NCBI RefSeq assembly: GCF_024178165.1
Contig: NZ_JAMZIE010000007.1
Coordinates: forward strand, 1 to 64,000
Direction of reading: 5' to 3'
DNA length: 64,000 nucleotides
Source: Halohasta salina
GTDB lineage: Archaea > Halobacteriota > Halobacteria > Halobacteriales > Haloferacaceae
Position numbers and translations under genes: made by a program. Shown here piece after piece: positions 1-10,360 of this stretch; positions within the stretch are counted from its first letter, which is position 1; each line of letters opens with the position of its first letter. The notes beneath the pieces are model-generated. The model saw only the letters and a list, made by a program, of their open reading frames with translations. It was not told the DNA's origin and ran no database searches.

Positions 1-30
1 CTGTACGGCGTACCGCAGGGGCGGGATCCC

Positions 31-80
31 CATTTCTTCGGATTAGATCGAACACGGTTGAGGGGTATAAACCCGTCGAA
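31..80 (-). promoter_or_regulatory. Tandem rRNA-type promoter unit, proximal copy
   Basis: On the minus strand the unit begins TTCGACGGGTTTATACCCC and ends ATCCGAAGAAATG, sharing both ends with the copy at 277..316 but with a 10-base longer middle. GTTTATAC is the TATA-like core. It is the last unit before the left edge, so any gene it drives lies outside the window. Confidence 0.5.
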
Positions 81-173
81 CCTCGCTCGGTGTGAGCGAG
101 ACGTGTTTGATCTGCTCCACGAGTGCCGACCGAGTTGAACGGTCTTGCAATCCCGTGTGTTGTCTGTTGCATT

Positions 174-212
174 CCATCCGAATGCCCTTATACACTTAAG
201 GGCATCGTTGTG
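174..212 (-). promoter_or_regulatory. Tandem rRNA-type promoter unit with palindromic core
   Basis: On the minus strand the unit reads ATGCCCTTAAGTGTATAAGG followed by GCATTCGGATGGAATG. The core is a near-palindrome (atgccctta / taagggcat) holding CTTAAGT, the typical A-box of haloarchaeal rRNA promoters, and the end (CGGATGGAATG) resembles the ends of the two flanking units. It is the middle member of the series. Confidence 0.5.
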
Positions 213-276
213 GGATGGCCGCCGTCGGGCGATTCCGACGGCGGGTGTCGTCCGGGAGTGACCCGTGCGACCTTCG

Positions 277-316
277 CATTTCTTCGGATGGGAGGTACAC
301 ATTTAACCCCGTCGAA
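277..316 (-). promoter_or_regulatory. Tandem rRNA-type promoter unit, upstream copy
   Basis: Read on the minus strand this unit starts TTCGACGGGGTTAAATG and ends ATCCGAAGAAATG. The A/T core GTTAAATG lies about 25 bases before the conserved end, as a TATA box should. The same start and end recur at 31..80. Haloarchaeal rRNA operons are known to have several such tandem promoters, so this is read as one of a series driving leftward transcription out of the window. The link to an rRNA operon is inference. Confidence 0.5.
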
Positions 317-617
317 GGAAGGCCGCTTCGGCATGCGGTTTCATGCCGTGTGAGGACTGATACATACTGTACACAACCAACAAAAGAACGTGGAAAGCCG
401 ACACTGAAACGTGATACACGGAGAAGCGACTGGGTAGTTCAGACACGCGCCTACGTGCGCGGAATGTGACGCGGCAGGAGATCGAACGGTCATCCCTTGC
501 TTTCACAGGCGGTCCCGTCGGGTGAATAGCCGCGCACGTGAGACTCACGGCAGCGGAGACTAAACAGTATCGGAGCCACGAGATGCCGCCAAAATAGTCA
601 GCCCTGTCGACCCGCAG

Positions 618-941
618 TCACTCCTCGAGATGCTCGATGCCCTGTTTGGAGACGTTGGCCTCGGTGATCTCGTCGGGCATCCAGTCGGGCTTGTTGTCCG
701 GGGCGTCTTCGTGCCAGGCCCACCCCTCGTAGATGTGGACCTTGTCGGTGCCCTTCTCGCGGAGTTCGAGGTCGACGCGCTCGGCGGCGTCTTCGGACGG
801 GGCCGGATCAAGCCGGCGGGCGGCTTTCAGGGCAGCCTGCCGGGGCGTGTTACCGGAAAACACGCTCTCTTCGGAGCCGTCCGATTCACGGAGTGCGAAA
901 TTGCGCTTACCATCTTCACGTACCATGGTTTTACTCACCAT
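618..941 (-). CDS. MC1-type non-histone chromosomal protein
   Basis: Small DNA-bending chromosomal protein of the archaeal MC1 family, which compacts DNA as a monomer. The order RNFALRE, VFSGNTPRQAALKAA, LRE(K)GTDKVHIYEGW and (N)KPDWMPDEI matches the family almost word for word, and the length of about 107 residues fits a family of about 93-110. A TATA-like run on the minus strand at 961..974 sits 27 bases before the ATG at 941, so that start is preferred. In-frame ATGs at 956 and 926 are alternatives. It stands alone, divergent from the AbrB-like gene. Confidence 0.9.
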   Translation of the reverse strand: MVSKTMVREDGKRNFALRESDGSEESVFSGNTPRQAALKAARRLDPAPSEDAAERVDLELREKGTDKVHIYEGWAWHEDAPDNKPDWMPDEITEANVSKQGIEHLEE

Positions 942-960
942 GGCAATCGAGTACATGGTC

Positions 961-974
961 TAATATAAATATAT
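961..974 (-). promoter_or_regulatory. TATA element of the MC1 gene
   Basis: The A/T run taatataaatatat is centred about 27 bases before the ATG at 941, the spacing expected for a leaderless haloarchaeal transcript. Confidence 0.6.
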
Positions 975-1163
975 CGGGTAAATGAGCACTTTTCGGGCGA
1001 ACGTTTAAATGCTGCCTCGGTGCCGCCGGTCGATTTTGGTGGAGATCGGAGGCCGAAAGCCACTGTCTACCGGTCGAAACGGATACCGCGCGGTGATCGT
1101 GCCCACAGGGCGGTAAACAACACTTATGTATTCGGTGTGGCGAAGTGCAGACAGACACCCGCG

Positions 1164-1361
1164 ATGGTTCGCAAAAAAAAGCTCAGCCCGAGTGGTGCGA
1201 AAGACGACGACGGCGAGTACCACAACGTCCACGTCAACCTGCACGAAGACGAGCTCGCGGTCGCCGGGATGGATATCGGCGACGAGGTGTTCGTCCGCGT
1301 GCGTGACGGCAAGATAATCATCCAGAAGGCGGATCCGGAAACGGTCGAACACGATTTCTGA
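1164..1361 (+). CDS. AbrB/SpoVT-type swapped-hairpin DNA-binding protein
   Basis: A 65-residue protein. Residues about 21-58 read NVHVNLHEDELAVAGMDIGD, then EVFVRVRDGKIIIQKAD. This has the pattern of the AbrB/MazE swapped-hairpin domain: beta strand, a short helix ending in a G-D turn, then two strands with a DGK turn. Such proteins bind DNA as dimers, either as transition regulators or as antitoxins. No toxin gene lies next to it, so a free-standing regulator is more likely. ATG 1164 is chosen because the upstream part of the frame has no domain. A TATA-like stretch lies near 1119..1129, giving a short leader. Confidence 0.75.
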   Translation: MVRKKKLSPSGAKDDDGEYHNVHVNLHEDELAVAGMDIGDEVFVRVRDGKIIIQKADPETVEHDF

Positions 1362-1423
1362 GTCCATCCAGTCGGACGGCGGCTTCGGGAAGTTGATTGG
1401 AGTGGAAACACTCACAGCAACTA

Positions 1424-2479
1424 ATGGGACCCTACAGCCTGACGAAGCCGATTTTGTTCTCCCTGCCACCGGAGACGGCCCACCGAACGGTTCACACCGG
1501 ACTCCGAGCGGTTCAGGATACGCCGGTCGCCGACCTCTTGCGTCGACGGTATGCGGTCACGAACCCACGATTAGAGACGACCGTCTTCGGACTCGAGTTC
1601 CCGAACCCGGTCGGTGTCGCTGCGGGGTTCGACAAGAACGCCGAGATCCCCCGGACGCTCGAAGCACTGGGCTTCGGCCACGTCGAGATCGGCGGCGTCA
1701 CCGCCGAGCGCCAGCCGGGCAACCCACGGCCCCGAATGTTCCGGCTCCCCGAGGACGAGGCACTCATCAACCGCATGGGATTCAACAACGAAGGCGCCGA
1801 CCGGATCGGCCGACGGCTCGATAGCGAGCCACAGCCCGACGTCCCGCTCGGGGTCAACATCGGCAAATCGAAGTCGACGCCGCTCGAAGACGCTGCGGAC
1901 GACTATCTCTATACCTACGAGCGCGTCGCCGACGCGGGCGACTACTTCGCGGTCAACGTCTCCAGCCCAAACACCCCCGGCCTCCGCTCGCTCCAGAACC
2001 GGGAGGCCCTCGAGGAGATCCTCGGGACGCTGAAAGAGGCGGGTGCACGGCCGCTGCTCGTCAAACTCTCGCCGGACCTGCCCCGACCGGCGATCGAAGA
2101 CGCGCTGGCGGTCGTCGAGGACCTCGACCTCGACGGCGTGATCGCGACGAACACGACGACGAGCCGACCGGATTCGCTGGAGAACCCGAACAAGGCCGAA
2201 ACCGGGGGGCTCTCGGGAAAACCGATCGAGGGCGAGGCGACCGACCTGATCCGGTTTATCGCCGAGCGAACCGATACCCCGATCGTCGGCGTGGGTGGGA
2301 TCAGCGACGCCGAAGGGGCCTACGAGAAGATCCGCGCTGGTGCGAGTATCGTCCAACTCTACACCGGCCTCGTCTTCGAGGGACCAGCGATCACACGGGC
2401 GATTAATCGGGGGCTACTGGAGCTACTAGACCGCGATGGGTTCGACTCTATCGAGGATGCGGTCGGCGTCGACCTGTAG
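1424..2479 (+). CDS. pyrD: Quinone-dependent dihydroorotate dehydrogenase
   Basis: Class 2 dihydroorotate dehydrogenase, a membrane-associated flavoenzyme that oxidises dihydroorotate to orotate in pyrimidine synthesis and passes electrons to quinone. It is a beta/alpha barrel with FMN contacts: NPVGVAAGFDKNAE near residue 55, the GGVTAERQPGNPRPRMFRL stretch, INRMGFNN, and VNVSSPNTPGLR where the catalytic serine of class 2 enzymes is expected. The C-terminal phosphate site is GVGGISDAEGAYEKIRAGAS. ATG 1424 gives 351 residues, typical for the class. Upstream TTG codons are unlikely starts. The N-terminal segment (KPILFSLPPETAH) matches the membrane-docking helices of class 2. Confidence 0.95.
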   Translation: MGPYSLTKPILFSLPPETAHRTVHTGLRAVQDTPVADLLRRRYAVTNPRLETTVFGLEFPNPVGVAAGFDKNAEIPRTLEALGFGHVEIGGVTAERQPGNPRPRMFRLPEDEALINRMGFNNEGADRIGRRLDSEPQPDVPLGVNIGKSKSTPLEDAADDYLYTYERVADAGDYFAVNVSSPNTPGLRSLQNREALEEILGTLKEAGARPLLVKLSPDLPRPAIEDALAVVEDLDLDGVIATNTTTSRPDSLENPNKAETGGLSGKPIEGEATDLIRFIAERTDTPIVGVGGISDAEGAYEKIRAGASIVQLYTGLVFEGPAITRAINRGLLELLDRDGFDSIEDAVGVDL

Positions 2480-2573
2480 GACCGCAGCCACGGCGTCACG
2501 GTTCGGTCGACGTCAAACGTGGTCGCATTTGAGCCACCGCAACCCATTTTTCGGAACGACCGAGTGTGCTCGT

Positions 2574-3152
2574 ATGAACAGACGCCGGTTCCTCGCGTCG
2601 ACCGCGATACCGATCGGGATCACGACCGCCGGGTGTTCGGCCAACACCGGCCAGGCAGTGGATCTCGAAGCCGAAACCGAACGACGGGACGACGACCGGC
2701 AAAACGAGACGTATCTGGTCTACCGGCACGACGGGGAGGACGTCCGCGTCGTCGGGTTCAATCAGGGATCGTTCCCCCAGTCGCTGGACGAGCGGTTCGG
2801 GTTCGGGATGTTCATCGAGTACGCCGAGTCGACGACGCTCGAATCCTTCCGGTTCGACCTCCGTACCCCACCGACCGGGGCACCGGCCGACATCTACCTC
2901 GCCTCGCCCGCGGGCGGGGTGTGGCCGGCACTGACGTACGGCCGGGTCGAAGGCGATGGGTCGACGCGGATCGCCCTGTCGGACGCCCCGGATGTCACCG
3001 ACGAAACGGTGTTTATCAACACGATCGTCGACCCGCAGGCTGACCCGGCAGAGCGGATCGACGTCGACCTCGAACTGGAACTCAACGCGTCAGACGGTTC
3101 CACGACCTACCGTGCGGCAACGACCACCACGTTCGAACCGGAGACGCGGTGA
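2574..3152 (+). CDS. Tat-exported lipoprotein of unknown function
   Basis: A 192-residue secreted protein. The N-terminus MNRRRFLASTAIPIGITTAG followed by Cys is a twin-arginine signal with a lipobox, so the mature protein is probably anchored outside the membrane at Cys21. The rest is acidic and beta-rich, with no motif I recognise. It follows pyrD by 94 bases and is convergent with valS. No function can be given. Confidence 0.75.
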   Translation: MNRRRFLASTAIPIGITTAGCSANTGQAVDLEAETERRDDDRQNETYLVYRHDGEDVRVVGFNQGSFPQSLDERFGFGMFIEYAESTTLESFRFDLRTPPTGAPADIYLASPAGGVWPALTYGRVEGDGSTRIALSDAPDVTDETVFINTIVDPQADPAERIDVDLELELNASDGSTTYRAATTTTFEPETR

Positions 3153-3226
3153 AGGCCGTCGTCGACGAAAAAGTGGGCGTCGACCTGTAGTAGCGGTCGA
3201 CTAGTTATAATATGGGAGCCGAAGCG

Positions 3227-5896
<2,670 letters not shown>

Positions 5897-5995
5897 TAGT
5901 CGGCGAAAGACGCCGGGGGGACTAATGTTAATCGGCTCAGGAATCCGGGGAACCAACCGAACGACGCTATCAGGGGTGATACTACGCCCCACGCC

Positions 5996-6007
5996 CTTTA
6001 TTAAATA
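5996..6007 (+). promoter_or_regulatory. TATA element of the 7TM histidine kinase
   Basis: The run ctttattaaat is centred about 27 bases before the GTG at 6028, and a GGAG motif lies at 6021. The gene therefore has signals for both a leaderless start (6028) and an SD-guided one (6034). Confidence 0.5.
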
Positions 6008-6027
6008 GAGCCGAAAGAAAGGAGACA

Positions 6028-7746
6028 GTGGCAGTGACAGTTCCGTGGCCCGCAATCGGTTCGTTCGTCGCCGGAGTGATTTCGCTGTTCTTTCTGCGGT
6101 ATCTCTGGCCCTATCGGGGCGAGAAAGGGGCGAACTACTTTATCGGGGTGATCGGCTGTGTCACCCTCTGGACAGTCTCCTACGGCCTCGCGTTACTGGC
6201 GTTCGAGCCGACGCTCCGGTTCGCCTTCGAGATCCCGATCTGGCTTGCAATCAACGGCAGTGCCGTCTTCTTTCTGGCGTTTGCCTTCGAGTACACGGGT
6301 CGCACGGGGGCCGTCAAGTCGACGTTGATGCGTGGGCTCGTCGGGTTCCAGTTGCTGATGACGGCACTCGTGGCGACGAATCCGATCCACGGGCTCGTCT
6401 GGAGCGAGTACGACATCGAGCCGGTCGCGGGTGTCGCCGGCGTCGCAGTGACCAACGAGCCGCTGCTGTTTGCGATGCTCCTGATCACGGGGATGATCAC
6501 GACCGCGGGAATCGTCCTGTTGGCCGACGCGTTTGCGAGCTACGGCCCGCTCTACCGGTATCAGACGCTTGCGGTCGCGGTCTCGCCGCTCCCCGTCTTC
6601 GCCGGGATCCTCCTGTGGGCCTTTCAGGTCGGACCGGTCCCACAGCTCAACCTCGCGCCCCTGCTGTTTCCGGTCCATCTCGGCCTCGACATGTACGCCT
6701 TCTTCCGACGCAACATGTTCGAACTCACGCCGGCGGCCCGGCGAGCGGGCAACCAGACTGCCATCGACGACCTCGGACTCGGCGTAGTGATCGTCGACGA
6801 CGACACCCAGATCATCAATCTCAACGAGACGGCCGCCGAGATATTCGACCGCGAGAAGCGAGCGCTCCTCGGCACGCCGCTGGAAAACATCTGCCCCGAG
6901 GTCGACCTCGCGGCGACCGACCAGCGAATTCAGCGGCGCAGCGAGCGCCGGAAGCGGGAGTACGCCGTCTCGGTCTCCGAGATCACCGACTCCAGTGGGA
7001 CCCCGATCGGCCACACGGTGACACTCCAAGATATCACGGTCGAGCGGCAACGAGAACAGCGGCTGGCCGTGCTCAATCGCGTGCTCAGACACAATCTGCG
7101 GAACGACCTCAACGTCGCCACCGGCTATCTCGATATCGCCGCCGAGGATGCCGACGAGGAAATCGGAGAGATGCTGTCGGTCGCATCGAGGAATATCGAG
7201 GGCGTACTCGAACTCGGCGAGAAGGCCCGAACGGTTGAACGGACCCTCGAATCGGACGAGTTGGGAACCCAACCGATCGAAATGGCGGCCGTTATCGACG
7301 AACTCACCCCGAAACTGACCGAAGAATACGGGGGAACAGTCGAAAACCGGGTGCCGGCGGACCTCATGATCGAGACGAACCCACAACTACTCGAAAGCCT
7401 GTTTGCGAACCTCATCGAGAACGGCCTCGAACACGGCGGAGAAGACGGACCAGCAGTCACCGTCGACGGCGTGGAAGACGGGGAGACGGCGCAGTTCGAG
7501 GTCCACGACGACGGCCCGGGGATCCCGTCGCACGAACTCGAAGTGCTCAAGGAAGGCGAGGAGACCGATCTCGAACACGGCAGTGGGATCGGTCTCTGGA
7601 TCGTCACGTGGGCGAGTGCGGCCCTCGGCGGCGAGGTCGACTTCGAGACCGGCCCCGACGGCACGACTGTCACGGTGCAGCTACCGGGTGTGGTCGGGTC
7701 GACGGCAGCCGACGGGACGTCGACCGCCGAGAGCCGGTCGGCGTAG
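6028..7746 (+). CDS. 7TM sensor histidine kinase with PAS domain
   Basis: Membrane sensor kinase of 572 residues. Residues about 1-225 form seven hydrophobic helices of the N-terminal 7TM type found in many haloarchaeal kinases. A PAS domain follows (about 240-345, GLGVVIVDDDTQIINLNETA). Then comes an H-box, NRVLRHNLRNDLNVATGYLD, with the phospho-acceptor His near 355. The HATPase domain has the N-box NLIENGLEHG, G1 DDGPGIP and G2 GSGIGLWIV. There is no HAMP domain and no response regulator next to it. The start is GTG; 6034 (GTG) is an alternative. Its signal is unknown. Confidence 0.9.
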   Translation: MAVTVPWPAIGSFVAGVISLFFLRYLWPYRGEKGANYFIGVIGCVTLWTVSYGLALLAFEPTLRFAFEIPIWLAINGSAVFFLAFAFEYTGRTGAVKSTLMRGLVGFQLLMTALVATNPIHGLVWSEYDIEPVAGVAGVAVTNEPLLFAMLLITGMITTAGIVLLADAFASYGPLYRYQTLAVAVSPLPVFAGILLWAFQVGPVPQLNLAPLLFPVHLGLDMYAFFRRNMFELTPAARRAGNQTAIDDLGLGVVIVDDDTQIINLNETAAEIFDREKRALLGTPLENICPEVDLAATDQRIQRRSERRKREYAVSVSEITDSSGTPIGHTVTLQDITVERQREQRLAVLNRVLRHNLRNDLNVATGYLDIAAEDADEEIGEMLSVASRNIEGVLELGEKARTVERTLESDELGTQPIEMAAVIDELTPKLTEEYGGTVENRVPADLMIETNPQLLESLFANLIENGLEHGGEDGPAVTVDGVEDGETAQFEVHDDGPGIPSHELEVLKEGEETDLEHGSGIGLWIVTWASAALGGEVDFETGPDGTTVTVQLPGVVGSTAADGTSTAESRSA

Positions 7747-7754
7747 CCGGCCGA

Positions 7755-8708
7755 TTACTGGCCGGCTTCGAGGACGTCGTTCGTGTAGAGCGCTGCCGTA
7801 TCGAGGTCGCTGGCCGGGATGGGCTCGCCCTCGATCGTGGTGAGGATCTCCTTTTCGGCGAGCCAGTCGACGAACCCGTCCCACCGCTCGTGATCCATGA
7901 GGCCCCACTCGCCGTCGTCGGTGAGATAGGCCTCGGCGATTTCCTGCTGGCTCTCCCGAAGGAAGTCGGGATCGTCGTTATCCATCCCGGTGGCTTCCTC
8001 GCGGAGGACGGCAGCGGCTTCGTCGGGGTTGTCGACGGCGAACCGATACCCCTCGGCGGTGGCCGCGAGGAAATCGGCCAACAGGTCGGCGTCGGTCTCG
8101 ATGGTGTCGGGTCGGGCGAGCAGCAGCGGGGTGTAGCCGTATGGGACGGCGTAGTCGTCGAGATAGAAGGCGTTGAGCCCGATCCCGTCGCGGGCGGCCA
8201 TGACGCCCTCCCACGGCATGAACACCCACGTCGAGTCGGCCTCACCCTCCAGCAAGGTGTTCCAGATGCCGAGTTTCGGCGGCGTCGTGATCTCGATATC
8301 GCCGTCGCCGCCGTCGTTTCTGACCAGTTGGCGGACGATGTGGTCCTCGAAGCGGGCGTCGTAGGAGGCATACCGCTGGCCATCGAGTTTTGCGGGCCGA
8401 TCGATCCCGCTGTCTTCGAGGGTGACGATCGCGCTTCTGTCCTCCTGACAGACCGCGGCGATGGCGGTCAGCGAGGGGTAGTCGGGATGGGTCTGGTAGC
8501 TGATCACGCTCTCGCTCGGCGCGATCGCCAGCGTCGACTCACAGGTGGCGACCCGCTTTGCGGGCGTCGTCTCGTAGTCGTCGTCCGCCGGCGAGTGGAT
8601 CGCCACGTCGACCCCTCGGTCGGCGTAATAGCCCTCCGCTTGGGCGACGTAGAAGCCGGTATGGTTCGTGTTCGGTGTCCAGTCGAGCGCGAGGTCGATC
8701 GTCGACAT
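7755..8708 (-). CDS. NMT1/THI5-like (ThiY-like) protein without a signal peptide
   Basis: A 317-residue protein of the NMT1/THI5 periplasmic-binding fold. The opening IDLALDWTPNTNHTGFYVAQ is characteristic of ThiY, the lipoprotein that binds pyrimidine precursors of thiamine, and of the related THI5 enzymes. Unlike bacterial ThiY there is no signal peptide or lipobox: the fold begins at residue 3. It may therefore act in the cytoplasm, or its upstream part may be unrecognised. The Cys-rich loop of yeast THI5 is not seen. It is followed by DoxX and the AIR-synthase-like gene on the same strand, but no ThiX/ThiZ transporter parts are nearby. Family is secure; role is not. Confidence 0.8.
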   Translation of the reverse strand: MSTIDLALDWTPNTNHTGFYVAQAEGYYADRGVDVAIHSPADDDYETTPAKRVATCESTLAIAPSESVISYQTHPDYPSLTAIAAVCQEDRSAIVTLEDSGIDRPAKLDGQRYASYDARFEDHIVRQLVRNDGGDGDIEITTPPKLGIWNTLLEGEADSTWVFMPWEGVMAARDGIGLNAFYLDDYAVPYGYTPLLLARPDTIETDADLLADFLAATAEGYRFAVDNPDEAAAVLREEATGMDNDDPDFLRESQQEIAEAYLTDDGEWGLMDHERWDGFVDWLAEKEILTTIEGEPIPASDLDTAALYTNDVLEAGQ

Positions 8709-8759
8709 TCACCAGTGGTATCAGTCGGCGGTCGGAAAACAGTACTGATGGGTCGACCG

Positions 8760-9227
8760 TCACTCCTCGCGGAGTGTGCCACCGATGACCAGCGCCGCGC
8801 CGATGATGACGAGGTTCTTGATGATGTACTGTCCCTCGACGGTGAGCCCGTGGGGAAACGCCGTGAAGACGACCTCCGGAAGCAGGACGATCGGGAGGAA
8901 CGTGCCCGGAAGCTGGAGGAACAGCAGGAAGATCCCGAAGCGGGTCAACGGGCGATAGAGCAGACAGAGCCCGATCAGCACCTCCCAGACGCCGAGGACG
9001 GGGACGAACAGCGCGGGATCGACGACGTAGACGGTCGCGGCGACGAGTTCGCCCGCGGGACTGATGCCGAAGATCTTGAGCGCGCCGAACCAGACGAAGA
9101 CGACCGCAATTGCGATCCGGAGGACGGGAACGCCCCAGCGATCCATCTGGGTAGTGATCGTGTCGTCGACTTCGTCGGCTCGCTGGCGGTACGACTGGAG
9201 CTGTGTACGAATGGATTCGGTAGACAT
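8760..9227 (-). CDS. DoxX-family membrane protein
   Basis: A 155-residue protein with four hydrophobic helices. The first one, LRIAIAVVFVWFGALKIFG, is the hallmark of the DoxX/MauE-like superfamily (the W-F-G-x-x-K motif), and GVWEVLIGLCLLY follows in helix 2. DoxX-type proteins are linked to redox or quinone-related functions, but most are uncharacterised. The N-terminal 28 residues are soluble. It lies 51 bases upstream of the NMT1-like gene on the same strand, so joint transcription is possible. Confidence 0.8.
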   Translation of the reverse strand: MSTESIRTQLQSYRQRADEVDDTITTQMDRWGVPVLRIAIAVVFVWFGALKIFGISPAGELVAATVYVVDPALFVPVLGVWEVLIGLCLLYRPLTRFGIFLLFLQLPGTFLPIVLLPEVVFTAFPHGLTVEGQYIIKNLVIIGAALVIGGTLREE

Positions 9228-9296
9228 CGGGGACCTCCAGCAGGAGTTGCTGGTCGAAGTACGTAGGTCCCGGTCGGGTAAGGCGGTTCTGATCAG

Positions 9297-10310
9297 TTAC
9301 TGACCCGTCTCCAGCAGCGCCTCGTAGACCGGCCACGAGGCGTCGCCCTCGGGTGGCTGCGTCGACTCACCATCGACAACGACTCCCGATCCAACGTCGG
9401 CCCGACCGATCACGGCGGCGGTCGTCCCGCGGGCTCGCAGGGCCTCGACCACGCTGACTGTGGAGTCGGGATCGACCGCGATCAGGAGCGAGCCGGAACT
9501 CGTCGCGCTCCAGCGGTTCATGCCGAGGGCCTCACACAGCGTCTCGACATCCGGGTCGGCGGGTACCGAGGCGCGGTCGACGGCGAACTCGACCCCGGCT
9601 CCAGCGGCCATCTCGTGGAGCGCGCCCAAGAGGCCGCCCTCGGTTACGTCGTGCATGGCTGTGACCCCGCCAGCGTCGACCGCCGTGCGAGCATCACGGA
9701 CCGCATCGAGATCGTCGAGTCGACTGGCAACGCGGTCGACGACACGCTGCTCGCAGTCGATCTGGTCGGGAAACAGCGAGGCGAACAGTGCGGCCGATTC
9801 GACTGCGGGTCCGGTCGTCAACACGAGGTCGTCGCCCGGCCGCGCGCCGTCGGGGCGGATGATGTCGTCGTGATCGCCGACCGCCATCGCGGTCGCTCCG
9901 CCGACCCACGGGAACGAACAGCCCGCATATCGGGCAGTGTGGCCGGTGACGATGTCGACGCCGAGGTCGGCACACTCGTCGTCGATTGCGCCCCAGACGG
10001 TGGCGAAGTCGTCGTCGGCCATCTCGGGCGGCAGCGAGAAACTAATCGCGAGATGTGAGGGGTTGAGCCCCGAGACCGCGACGTCCGCGAGGACGATCCG
10101 GACCGCAAACCGGCCGGCGCGCTCGAAGCCGAGATCGGGGAGGATCGAGACGGGGTCGGTGGCGAGGGCGAGGGCAGTGCCGTCGACGTCGATCACGCCG
10201 AAGTCGACGCCGTGTTTCGGGCCGATCCGAACGTCCGAGCGGTCGACACCGAGGTAGGGGGCGATCTGTGAGCGGAAGAACTCGCGTGATATCTTTCCCG
10301 TCGACGGCAT
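9297..10310 (-). CDS. AIR synthase-related protein (PurM/HypE/ThiL superfamily)
   Basis: A 337-residue protein of the ATP-binding PurM/HypE/ThiL/SelD superfamily. Features include an early DFGVIDVDGTALALATDPVS segment where the family binds metal-ATP, RIVLADVAVSGLNPSHLAIS in the dimer core, TGHTARYAG, and MHDVTEGGLLGALHEMA near residue 230, typical of HypE-like members. No hydrogenase genes are nearby, so a HypE role is doubtful. Its position next to a THI5/ThiY-like protein hints at thiamine, but ThiL identity is not shown by the sequence. Substrate unknown. Confidence 0.8.
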   Translation of the reverse strand: MPSTGKISREFFRSQIAPYLGVDRSDVRIGPKHGVDFGVIDVDGTALALATDPVSILPDLGFERAGRFAVRIVLADVAVSGLNPSHLAISFSLPPEMADDDFATVWGAIDDECADLGVDIVTGHTARYAGCSFPWVGGATAMAVGDHDDIIRPDGARPGDDLVLTTGPAVESAALFASLFPDQIDCEQRVVDRVASRLDDLDAVRDARTAVDAGGVTAMHDVTEGGLLGALHEMAAGAGVEFAVDRASVPADPDVETLCEALGMNRWSATSSGSLLIAVDPDSTVSVVEALRARGTTAAVIGRADVGSGVVVDGESTQPPEGDASWPVYEALLETGQ

Positions 10311-10360
10311 TTAACCGATACAAGAAGGCGACCGGTTTGGATGTGTCGACAGCCTATGGC

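Larger units (their letters stand above)
1..617. other. Gene-free left edge with promoter-like repeats
   Basis: No convincing protein gene is visible in this 617-base stretch; the short open frames here have low-complexity or basic translations unlike the acidic proteins of the rest of the window. What it does hold is a set of repeated promoter-like units on the minus strand, listed separately. From about 320 to 617 I see nothing recognisable. Confidence 0.6.

Noticed and set aside
303-548. Minus-strand frame of 81 codons in the left-edge region
   Set aside because: Basic and low in acidic residues, unlike halophile proteins, and overlaps promoter-like repeats.
5996-6034. Choosing one start for the first 7TM kinase from its SD-like GGAG alone
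   Set aside because: TATA spacing favours GTG 6028 and SD spacing GTG 6034; both stay open, so neither was dismissed.
9297-10310. Call as thiamine-monophosphate kinase ThiL or as HypE
   Set aside because: The fold family is clear but residues do not decide between members, and no hydrogenase or other thiamine genes support either.
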